A stretch of DNA of 6,663 nt from Competibacteraceae bacterium UBA2792 (lineage in GTDB: Bacteria; Pseudomonadota; Gammaproteobacteria; Competibacterales; Competibacteraceae): contig DEHU01000316.1 in assembly GCA_002352125.1 (NCBI GenBank), forward strand, positions 1 through 6,663. The letters are read 5' to 3'. Positions 1-5,464 of this stretch are shown here, piece by piece; the stretch's first letter is position 1, and each line of letters begins with the position of its first letter. A model generated the notes under the pieces. That model was not told the DNA's origin. It was given only the letters and a program-made list of their open reading frames with translations, and did no database searches. Position numbers and translations under genes: made by a program.

Positions 1-702
1 TCGCTGCAACCCACGCCCGAGGAGCTCACCGCGCTCTGGCTGTCGCTCAAGATCGGGCTGTGGTGCACCGGATTGATTGCGATCCCCGGCATCGTCACCG
101 GCTGGCTACTGGCGCGACTACAGTTTCCCGGCAAGGCGGTCGTGGATGGATTGGTGCATCTACCGCTGGTGTTACCGCCGGTGGTCCCCGGTTATCTGTT
201 GCTGCTGTTGCTGGGCCGGCAAGGACCGGTCGGCCGCTGGCTGTACGAGACCTGGAGCATCGCGCTGGCGTTCACCTGGCAGGGCGCGGTGATCGCCTCG
301 GCGCTGATGGCGTTTCCGCTGATGGTCCGGGCGGTGCGGCTGGCGGTAACGCTGGTGGAGCCTCGCCTGGAGGAAGCGGCGCGCACTTTGGGCGCGGGAC
401 CGTTGCGAGTCTGGCTGACGGTGACCGTGCCGCTGTCGCTGCCCGGCATTTTGACCGGACTGGTGTTGGCCTTCGCCCGCAGCCTGGGCGAATTCGGCGC
501 GACGGTAACCTTCGTCGGCAACGTGGCCGGAGAAACGCGCACCCTGCCACTGGCGATTTATACCTATACCCAGATTCCCGGCGGCGACGGCCCAGCGTTG
601 CGGCTGGTGGTCATTTCCATCCTGCTGGCGCTGGTGGCGCTGTGGGTCAGCGAACTGGGCGCCCGGCGGATAGAGCGGCTGCTAGGAAACCGGAGAGCTT
701 GA
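1..702 (+). CDS. modB: Molybdate ABC transporter permease ModB (5' end cut by window)
   Basis: Inner-membrane permease of the ModABC importer. It forms the channel through which molybdate, delivered by periplasmic ModA, passes when ModC hydrolyses ATP. The reading frame is open from base 1 and gives 233 residues to the TGA at 700-702; the start codon lies left of the window. Comparison with the E. coli protein (about 229 aa) suggests only the first one to few residues are missing. About five hydrophobic segments are visible, near residues 14-37, 47-71, 88-110, 145-170 and 200-222. The ModB-type stretch HLPLVLPPVVPGY is at 53-65. The cytoplasmic EAA loop that docks on the ATPase begins at E125-A-A-R-T-L-G131 and runs to the LPG at 147-149, followed by ARSLGEFGAT. 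modA is expected just upstream. The partner ATPase gene modC lies 1.4 kb downstream, separated by a globin gene and modD. The family call is secure. Confidence 0.95.
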   Translation, partial: SLQPTPEELTALWLSLKIGLWCTGLIAIPGIVTGWLLARLQFPGKAVVDGLVHLPLVLPPVVPGYLLLLLLGRQGPVGRWLYETWSIALAFTWQGAVIASALMAFPLMVRAVRLAVTLVEPRLEEAARTLGAGPLRVWLTVTVPLSLPGILTGLVLAFARSLGEFGATVTFVGNVAGETRTLPLAIYTYTQIPGGDGPALRLVVISILLALVALWVSELGARRIERLLGNRRA

Positions 703-773
703 TGGTGACCGCTATCGACAGGCCGAATAGCCAGTCTATACATCCTAATCGCATTTATTGAGGAGCTGGATCA
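703..773 (+). promoter_or_regulatory. Candidate sigma-70 promoter and ribosome binding site for the globin gene
   Basis: This is the 71-base gap between modB and the globin gene. A -35-like TCGACA (715-720, 5 of 6 to TTGACA) is followed after 16 bases by TATACA (737-742, 4 of 6 to TATAAT). This would place transcription start near 749. The Shine-Dalgarno sequence GAGGAG (760-765) lies 8 bases before TTG at 774 and is the strongest argument for that start. The region is visibly AT-richer than modB, as promoters often are. The -10 match is modest, so the globin could equally be read through from modB. Confidence 0.35.
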
Positions 774-1199
774 TTGACTTTCTCTGAGATCAAAAAAAAA
801 GACTGGCCCTCCTACGGAGTGGGCGATACGTCCTACCAAGCGGCGGGTGGTGAAGCGGGCATCAGAAAGCTGGTCGATGATTTTTACGATGCCATGGATC
901 GGCTTCCCGGAGCCTCAAAAATCAGAGCCATGCATCCGGTGGATCTGGCCATCTCCAGGGACAAGCTGGCTCGCTTCCTGTGCGGCTGGCTGGGTGGCCC
1001 AAGCCTTTACGCGGAACGATATGGCTCCATCAACATACCTCAAGCACACAGACGTTTTGAAATTGGCTCCAGCGAACGCGATGCGTGGTTATCGTGCATG
1101 GCGGAAGCACTGAAAAACCAACCCTACGCTGAGGAGTTCAAGCAATATTTGCTCGAACAACTGTACATTCCTGCCGAGCGCAGCAGAAACAAGGCATGA
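774..1199 (+). CDS. Group II truncated haemoglobin (2-on-2 globin, TrHbO type)
   Basis: Small cytoplasmic haem protein of 141 aa that binds O2 and possibly NO or peroxide. The start is TTG at 774, chosen for the GAGGAG 8 bases upstream and because it gives a normal family length. By alignment from memory with mycobacterial TrHbO, the haem-pocket residues can be placed: Tyr38 as B10 (in DDFYDAM), His54 as CD1 (in RAMHPVDL), His92 as the proximal F8 haem ligand (in QAHRRF), and Trp105 as G8 (in RDAWLSCM), the group II hallmark. The segment FLCGWLGGP (68-76) is the conserved helix E/EF region. An N-terminal extension of about 20 residues is rich in lysine (K7-K9, encoded by nine consecutive A). 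G+C is about 55% (198 of 360 bases in 781-1140), against 65-75% in sampled 60-base lines of modB, modD and nifV. Lying between modB and modD and near nif genes, it may protect nitrogenase or manage oxygen. That role is inference from position; the family assignment is strong. Confidence 0.92.
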   Translation: MTFSEIKKKDWPSYGVGDTSYQAAGGEAGIRKLVDDFYDAMDRLPGASKIRAMHPVDLAISRDKLARFLCGWLGGPSLYAERYGSINIPQAHRRFEIGSSERDAWLSCMAEALKNQPYAEEFKQYLLEQLYIPAERSRNKA

Positions 1200-1242
1200 G
1201 CGTTCAACGTTCGTCGATGACCAAGTCGAGCCCCATCACCCC

Positions 1243-2088
1243 ATGATGCCACTGATCCCCGATAGCGAAATCGACCGCTGGTTGGCCGAAGATGTCCCTT
1301 TCGGCGACCTGACCACCCACGCGCTGGGCATCGGCGAGCGGCCGGGACGCATGGTGTTCGAGGCACGCGATGCGATGGTGGTGGCAGCGTCCGAGGAAGC
1401 CGCCCGGCTGCTGGTTCGGGTCGGTTGCACGGTGGACGTGCTGTGTCCGAGCGGTCGCCCGGTCGAAGCGGGCGACTCGCTGCTGGCGGCTACAGGGCCG
1501 GCTGCAGCGCTGCTCGCCGGCTGGAAGGTGGCGCAGACGCTGATGGAATACGCCTCGGGCATCGCGACCGTCGCGCGCCGCATCGTCGAAGCCGCGCACG
1601 CCGTCAATCCGGCGGTCGTCGTCGCCTGCACCCGCAAGACTTTTCCCGGCACCAAGGCCCTCTCGCTCAAGGCGATCCTGGCGGCGGGTGCGGTACCGCA
1701 TCGTCTGGGTTTGTCCGAAACGGTGCTGGTATTCCCCGAACATCGCGTTTTTCTGGCTGGAGAGGATGACGTTGCAGCCTTGGCACGGCTGAAGACCGCC
1801 TGTCCCGAGCGCAAGATCGTGGTCGAGGTGAACAGCCTCGACGAAGCGGTGTTGGCCGCTCGGGCCGGGGCCGATGTCGTGCAGTTGGAGAAGTTTTCGC
1901 CCGAAGCGGTGGCCGCCGTCGTGGCGCGGCTGGCCGATACAGCGGCCGCCGTCAAGGTAGCCGTTGCCGGTGGCGTCAAGCCGGCCAATGCCGCCGATTA
2001 CGTCCGCGCTGGCGCGCAGATTCTGGTGACGTCGGCCCCGTATTTCGCACCACCCGCCGATGTCAAGGTGACCATTTCGGCGTGTTGA
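1243..2088 (+). CDS. modD: ModD, quinolinate phosphoribosyltransferase-like protein of molybdate loci
   Basis: A 281-aa homologue of NadC (nicotinate-nucleotide pyrophosphorylase), of the branch found beside molybdate transport genes. NadC transfers the phosphoribosyl group of PRPP to quinolinate; the real substrate of ModD is not established. The QPRTase fold is visible: EDVPFGDLTT near residues 16-25, the RKTFPG loop at 131-136, HRLGL at 153-157, an acidic VEVNSLDE segment with E195, the LEKF segment (where NadC has LDNF), and a glycine-rich AVAGGV phosphate-binding strand near the C-terminus. The start is ATG at 1243, doubled as ATGATG. There is no in-frame start between 1198 and 1242 and no clear Shine-Dalgarno sequence, so 1246 is an equally acceptable start. 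It ends 12 bases before modC and was probably cotranscribed with it. A true NadC is the main alternative, but the mod context and the LEKF and TSAPYFAPP segments favour ModD. Confidence 0.88.
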   Translation: MMPLIPDSEIDRWLAEDVPFGDLTTHALGIGERPGRMVFEARDAMVVAASEEAARLLVRVGCTVDVLCPSGRPVEAGDSLLAATGPAAALLAGWKVAQTLMEYASGIATVARRIVEAAHAVNPAVVVACTRKTFPGTKALSLKAILAAGAVPHRLGLSETVLVFPEHRVFLAGEDDVAALARLKTACPERKIVVEVNSLDEAVLAARAGADVVQLEKFSPEAVAAVVARLADTAAAVKVAVAGGVKPANAADYVRAGAQILVTSAPYFAPPADVKVTISAC

Positions 2089-2100
2089 AGCAACGCCCGC

Positions 2101-3177
2101 ATGCTCGACCTCGATCTCGAACTCCATCAAGGTTCGTTCGCCCTGCAAGGCCGATTGACGCTGGAACAATCGATCAGCGGGCTGTTTGGCCCATCCGGTT
2201 GCGGAAAGAGCACCCTGCTTCGCGCTATCGCAGGTCTGGTGCGTCCAAGAGCTGGATACATTCACCTCGACGGTCTCCCGTTATTCGACGCGCAAAAGCG
2301 GATCGATCTGCCGCCACACCGCCGCCGGGTCGGGCTGGTGTTTCAAGACAGCCAGTTGTTTCCTCATTTCTCGGTCGAACGCAATCTACTCTACGGCTTT
2401 AAGCTGCTGCCCCCGGCGCAACGGCAATTCACCCCGGCACAAATTATCGACCTGCTGGATATCGGTCACCTGCTGCATCGCCGGCCACGCCATTTGTCCG
2501 GCGGTGAGCGGCAACGGGTGGCACTGGGCCGGACCTTGTTGGCCTCGCCGCGCTTGCTGTTGCTGGACGAGCCGCTGGCGGCGCTGGACGAAGGCCGCAA
2601 GCAGCAGATTCTGCCCTTCTTGCGCCGGGTGCGGGACGAGTTGCGCCTGCCGATGCTCTACGTCAGCCACGCCATCAACGAAATCCTGTATCTGACGCCT
2701 TATTTGGCGGTGATGGAACAGGGTCGCATCCTCGGTCAAGGGCCGTTTTCGGACGTGATCCGGCAGGATCACGTTCTCGGGCTGGCGCGCTCGCTGGGAT
2801 TGGAAAACGTGCTGCAAGTGACCGTCAACCGGCACGACTCCGATACCGGCTGCACCACGGTGCAATACGATCATCACGAACTGCATCTGCCGCTGTCCGC
2901 CCTAGCGCCGGGAACCGAAACCTGGATCGCGCTGCGCGCAGCCGACGTAGCTTTAGCCCGTCATCCCGTACCCGACACCACCATTCAGAACCAGGTACCG
3001 GGCCGCGTTTTGAGCCTGCGGCGGATCGCCGACCGCGTGTTGGCGGAAATCGATGTCGGCGTGCCGATCCTGGCCGAGATCACCGTCAAAGCCGTCCACG
3101 ACCTTGGTTTGATGGAAGGCGATACGGTCTACTGCCTGTTCAAAGCCCGCGCTTGGCATTATTTGGGGGCGGCTTGA
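2101..3177 (+). CDS. modC: Molybdate ABC transporter ATP-binding protein ModC
   Basis: Cytoplasmic ATPase of 358 aa that powers ModB. The ABC domain contains Walker A GPSGCGKST (30-38), the Q-loop Gln82 in VFQDSQLFPH, the signature LSGGERQR (132-139), Walker B LLLLDEP (152-158, with D156 and catalytic E157), the D-loop (ALD, 161-163) and the switch His190 in YVSHAINEI. After a linker, residues from about 296 to 357 form a Mop/TOBE domain, which in this family can bind oxyanion and regulate transport. The domain order and length match E. coli ModC (about 350 aa). The ATG at 2101 follows the modD stop by 12 bases; no good Shine-Dalgarno sequence is seen, so coupling to modD translation is possible. 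The stop TGA at 3175-3177 lies 5 bases before the NifA-type site of the nifV promoter. Sulfate (CysA) or other oxyanion ATPases are less likely given ModB and ModD in the same locus. Confidence 0.95.
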   Translation: MLDLDLELHQGSFALQGRLTLEQSISGLFGPSGCGKSTLLRAIAGLVRPRAGYIHLDGLPLFDAQKRIDLPPHRRRVGLVFQDSQLFPHFSVERNLLYGFKLLPPAQRQFTPAQIIDLLDIGHLLHRRPRHLSGGERQRVALGRTLLASPRLLLLDEPLAALDEGRKQQILPFLRRVRDELRLPMLYVSHAINEILYLTPYLAVMEQGRILGQGPFSDVIRQDHVLGLARSLGLENVLQVTVNRHDSDTGCTTVQYDHHELHLPLSALAPGTETWIALRAADVALARHPVPDTTIQNQVPGRVLSLRRIADRVLAEIDVGVPILAEITVKAVHDLGLMEGDTVYCLFKARAWHYLGAA

Positions 3178-3181
3178 TCCC

Positions 3182-3199
3182 TTGTCGTTTTCCCGACAA
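3182..3199 (+). promoter_or_regulatory. NifA upstream activator sequence for nifVWZ
   Basis: The sequence TTGTCG-N6-CGACAA is a perfect inverted repeat with 6-base arms. It contains TGT (3183-3185), T (3190) and ACA (3196-3198) in the exact NifA consensus spacing TGT-N4-T-N5-ACA. Its centre is about 92 bases upstream of the -24 GG at 3282, a normal distance for an enhancer bound by NifA. It lies just after modC and could also act as a short hairpin in the modC transcript, but no run of T follows, so a terminator is the weaker reading. Confidence 0.8.
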
Positions 3200-3240
3200 C
3201 TCCTTCTCAAATCTGTGCTAAACCTCTCGCGCCACTCGGC

Positions 3241-3280
3241 ATAGCAAGATTAAGTTATTGTTAATAAAAGAATCAAAAAT
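3241..3280 (+). promoter_or_regulatory. AT-rich spacer, possible DNA-bending (IHF-type) region
   Basis: 33 of 40 bases here are A or T, with A-tracts, in a window that is otherwise G+C-rich. It lies between the NifA site and the sigma-54 core promoter, where IHF bending commonly brings the activator to the polymerase. No exact match to the IHF consensus WATCAR-N4-TTR was found. AATCAA at 3271 is followed by TTG one base too close. The bending role is therefore inferred from composition and position only. Confidence 0.3.
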
Positions 3281-3295
3281 TGGCACGCGCTTTGT
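3280..3295 (+). promoter_or_regulatory. Sigma-54 (RpoN) -24/-12 promoter of nifVWZ
   Basis: TTGGCACG (3280-3287), four bases, then TTGT (3292-3295). The -24 half is a perfect YTGGCACG match. The G of the -12 element is exactly 12 bases from the first G of the -24 GG, as in the consensus. The single deviation is T in place of C in the -12 TTGC. Transcription should start near 3306, leaving a leader of about 29 bases before the nifV ATG. The NifA-type site about 92 bases upstream supports nitrogen-fixation control. Confidence 0.88.
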
Positions 3296-3334
3296 AAATT
3301 CCTTCGGTAACACAACTTCGGCGAGGCCGCCGTC

Positions 3335-4525
3335 ATGACCGCAAATCCTCGTGCCATCGTGATCGACGACACCACCCTGCGCGATGGCGAGCAGTCGGCG
3401 GGAGTTGCCTTTACGCAGGACGAAAAACGCGCTATCGCCAGCGAGCTGGATGCGTTGGGTGTACCGGAGCTGGAAGTCGGCATTCCGGCGATGGGCGCGG
3501 AAGAGCGCGACAGCATTCGCGATCTGGCCGCGCTCGACTTGAACGCGACGTTGCTGGTCTGGAGCCGAATGTGCGAAGCCGATCTGCGGCTGTGCGGCGA
3601 TTTGGGAGTGCGGTGCGTAGACCTGTCGATCCCCGTCTCCGATCAGCAACTCCGGCACAAACTAGGCTGGACCCGCGACCAGGCATTGACCGCTATTCGC
3701 CGTTGCGTCCCTCAAGCCCGCGATCTGGGGCTGGACGTGATCGTCGGCGGCGAAGACGCTTCGCGGGCCGACCATGATTTCTTGCTACGCGTCGCCGAGA
3801 CCGCTCAAGTCGTCGGGGCGCGTCGATTTCGCTTCGCCGATACGCTGGGAATCATGGAACCGTTCGGCGCGCTGGCAATTTTCCAGCGCCTCCGGGCGGC
3901 GTTGGATCTCGAACTGGAAATGCACGCCCACGACGATCTTGGACTCGCCACCGCCAATACGCTGGCCGCTGCGCTGGGCGGCGCGACCCACGTCAACACC
4001 ACGGTCAACGGTTTGGGCGAACGGGCCGGCAACGCCGCATTGGAGGAGGTGGTGATGGGCCTGCGCAAGCTGTACGGTTTTCAGGTCGAGATCGACCTGT
4101 CGCGCTTTCCAGCGCTGTCGCAACGGGTCGCCGCCGCCGCCAACCGGCCACTGTCCTGGCACAAAAGCTTGGTCGGCGAAGGCGCCTTCACCCACGAGGC
4201 CGGCATCCACGTCGATGGCCTGCTCAAGCACCCGCTCAACTATCAAGGCGTGGACCCGGCCGAACTGGGCCGCAGCCATCGGCTGGTGCTCGGCAAACAC
4301 TCCGGCACCCATGCGGTGCTGAAGGTCTATCGCGATCTCGGCATCGTCCTCGACGACCGTCAAGCCAGCGCGTTGCTCCAGCGCATCCGCGCTTTCGTCG
4401 GCCGCGCCAAACGCCTGCCCGAGACCCAGGAATTAGAGGCGTTTCATCGCGATCTCGGCCACGGGCCAGACCGTCAACCTTCGCTTCGCATCGAACCTAT
4501 CCATCATCCCGAGGTGTCATTATGA
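3335..4525 (+). CDS. nifV: Homocitrate synthase NifV
   Basis: Condenses acetyl-CoA with 2-oxoglutarate to give homocitrate, the organic ligand of molybdenum in the nitrogenase FeMo-cofactor. The 396-aa length is normal for NifV. The TIM-barrel HMGL-like domain opens with [13 protein letters not shown] (11-23, with the metal ligand Asp17 and Arg16). The second signature, [14 protein letters not shown], holds the metal-binding His197 and His199, and GLGERAGNA ends at 234 with Asn233. The C-terminal region shows [12 protein letters not shown] and LGKHSG, as in NifV and isopropylmalate synthases. It lacks the long LeuA-type regulatory C-terminal domain, which argues against isopropylmalate synthase. 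The ATG at 3335 is preceded by GAGG (3323-3326) at 8 bases. The gene lies directly behind a sigma-54/NifA promoter and its stop overlaps the nifW start (ATGA), so it leads a nif operon. Confidence 0.96.
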   Translation: MTANPRAIVIDDTTLRDGEQSAGVAFTQDEKRAIASELDALGVPELEVGIPAMGAEERDSIRDLAALDLNATLLVWSRMCEADLRLCGDLGVRCVDLSIPVSDQQLRHKLGWTRDQALTAIRRCVPQARDLGLDVIVGGEDASRADHDFLLRVAETAQVVGARRFRFADTLGIMEPFGALAIFQRLRAALDLELEMHAHDDLGLATANTLAAALGGATHVNTTVNGLGERAGNAALEEVVMGLRKLYGFQVEIDLSRFPALSQRVAAAANRPLSWHKSLVGEGAFTHEAGIHVDGLLKHPLNYQGVDPAELGRSHRLVLGKHSGTHAVLKVYRDLGIVLDDRQASALLQRIRAFVGRAKRLPETQELEAFHRDLGHGPDRQPSLRIEPIHHPEVSL

Positions 4526-4833
4526 ACGCATCGACTTTGCGGCAGGAATTATCCGAGATGACGTCGGCCGAGGATTTCCTGAACTATTTCGAGATCGCCT
4601 TCGATCCCAAAATCGTGGAAGTCAATCGCTTGCACGTCCTGCAACGCTTCCATGATTATTTGCAGCAAACCAATGCCGTGGACCGGGCGGATTACGCTCG
4701 ATGCCTGCACCAAGCCTATCAGGATTTCGTCAACTCCGACGCCTTGACCGAGAAGGTGTTCAAAGTCTTCCATCGGCAAACTCAGCAGCGCGAAGTGCGC
4801 ATACCGCTGGCCGAAATCGGTCGTCCGGCGTGA
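4522..4833 (+). CDS. nifW: Nitrogenase stabilizing/protective protein NifW
   Basis: A 103-aa soluble accessory protein of the NifW family, linked to maturation and protection of the MoFe protein; its precise biochemical role is unsettled. The family core is clear: [17 protein letters not shown] (13-29), then [14 protein letters not shown] (34-47). The length is close to known NifW proteins (about 100-115 aa). The ATG at 4522-4524 overlaps the nifV stop as ATGA, with a good Shine-Dalgarno GAGGTG (4511-4516) 5 bases upstream, so translation is probably coupled to nifV. Its TGA in turn overlaps the nifZ start. Confidence 0.94.
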   Translation: MNASTLRQELSEMTSAEDFLNYFEIAFDPKIVEVNRLHVLQRFHDYLQQTNAVDRADYARCLHQAYQDFVNSDALTEKVFKVFHRQTQQREVRIPLAEIGRPA

Positions 4834-5294
4834 TCTTGGAACCGCGCTTTGCCTGCGACGATGCCGTGCGGGTGATTCGCAACATCCGCAACGACGGTAC
4901 TTATCCCGGCCAACCTACCGGCACGATGCTGGTGCGACGCGGCAGCGTCGGTTACGTCCGGCATATCGGGGTGTTCCTGCAAGATCAAATCATCTACACG
5001 GTCCATTTCCTCGAAGCCGGCAATCGCATCGTCGGCTGTCGGGAAGCCGAGTTGATTCTGGCGGACGCGCCCTGGATTCCCAACCGCTTCGAGCGGGGTG
5101 ATCGAGTGACCGCCAAGTTGACGCTTGCGGTCGGCGGCGAAGTGGTGGGCGCGACGGGCGCGGTCGGCGAAATCATCGCCGTGATTCGCGAACCGGAAAC
5201 GACGGCGCATTACCACGTCCTGTTCGGCAAACGGGTTTTGCAAGTACCGGAAAACGCCTTGGATGGCGTCACATCGCCGGAAGCGATGAACTAA
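4830..5294 (+). CDS. nifZ: NifZ, nitrogenase MoFe-protein (P-cluster) maturation factor
   Basis: A 154-aa NifZ family protein; in Azotobacter NifZ assists formation of the second P-cluster of the MoFe protein. The GTG at 4830 is preferred over earlier in-frame starts because it overlaps the nifW stop (GTGA) and places the conserved DDAVRVIRNIRNDGTYPG block at residues 10-27, as in family members. Starting upstream would add 43 residues read out of frame from nifW. Other core motifs are RRGSVGYVRHIG (36-47) and FLQDQIIYTVHF (49-60), followed by GCREAEL (69-75). The second half (87-144) resembles the first in layout, suggesting an internal duplication. No strong Shine-Dalgarno sequence is seen, so coupling to nifW is likely. 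It is the last gene of the nif operon in view; nifM, which follows nifZ in Azotobacter, is not here. Confidence 0.93.
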   Translation: MILEPRFACDDAVRVIRNIRNDGTYPGQPTGTMLVRRGSVGYVRHIGVFLQDQIIYTVHFLEAGNRIVGCREAELILADAPWIPNRFERGDRVTAKLTLAVGGEVVGATGAVGEIIAVIREPETTAHYHVLFGKRVLQVPENALDGVTSPEAMN

Positions 5295-5329
5295 ACTTTC
5301 GAACCGCCGCCGTCGCACCGGCAACCGCT

Positions 5330-5363
5330 CCGGTCCGGTTTCGCATTCGCCGAAACCGTCCGG
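5330..5363 (+). terminator. GC-rich hairpin after nifZ, possible transcription terminator
   Basis: An 8-bp perfect stem CGGTTTCG (5336-5343) / CGAAACCG (5351-5358) encloses a 7-base loop. It is extended, past a small internal loop, by CCGG (5330-5333) pairing with CCGG (5360-5363). It lies 36 bases beyond the nifZ stop and before the argA promoter candidate, the right place to end the nif transcript. No T-run follows, so it is not a textbook intrinsic terminator; it may instead protect the 3' end of the mRNA. Confidence 0.4.
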
Positions 5364-5421
5364 CTAGCGTCGATGCTCCATTTCGGCCCGTCGCAGCGCT
5401 GGTCTCGCCGCTCTCCAGTTC

Positions 5422-5464
5422 TGTCATAATCGCCGGTCATTCGCAATTTTCTAGAGTCGAAACG
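5422..5464 (+). promoter_or_regulatory. Extended -10 promoter and ribosome binding site for argA
   Basis: TGT-CATAAT (5422-5430) is an extended -10 element, TGN plus a 5 of 6 match to TATAAT. No good -35 is seen 16-18 bases upstream, as expected for this promoter class. Transcription would start near 5437. A short purine stretch AGAG (5453-5456) lies 8 bases before the argA ATG and is the likely ribosome binding site. I found no convincing ArgR box in 5295-5464; the rest of this gap holds only the hairpin at 5330-5363. Confidence 0.45.

Noticed and set aside
60..761. 233-codon + frame overlapping modB
   Set aside because: It is an out-of-frame shadow rich in Gly, Arg and Ala with no recognisable motif. 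modB in the other frame is a clear permease.
1779..1795. TTGGCACG inside modD resembling a -24 element
   Set aside because: There is no TTGC-like -12 at the required spacing, and it is within coding sequence.
1204..2265. 353-codon open frame on the - strand
   Set aside because: It is antisense to modD and the start of modC, with low-complexity Arg/Gly/His-rich sequence typical of GC-rich shadows. The + strand product has clear family motifs.
3182..3199. Inverted repeat as an intrinsic terminator for modC
   Set aside because: The stem is only 6 bp and is not followed by a T-run; the exact NifA consensus is the better explanation.
3214..3274. Further TGT half-sites (3214, 3259) as extra NifA sites
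   Set aside because: Neither is followed by ACA at 10 bases, so only the 3183-3198 site meets the consensus.
4157..4172. Sigma-54-like TGGCACA followed by CTTGG inside nifV
   Set aside because: The -12 half is shifted by one base and the site lies within coding sequence; chance match.
4701..4829. Longer start for nifZ at 4701
   Set aside because: The extra 43 residues are nifW sequence read in another frame. The GTG at 4830 overlapping the nifW stop fits the family N-terminus.
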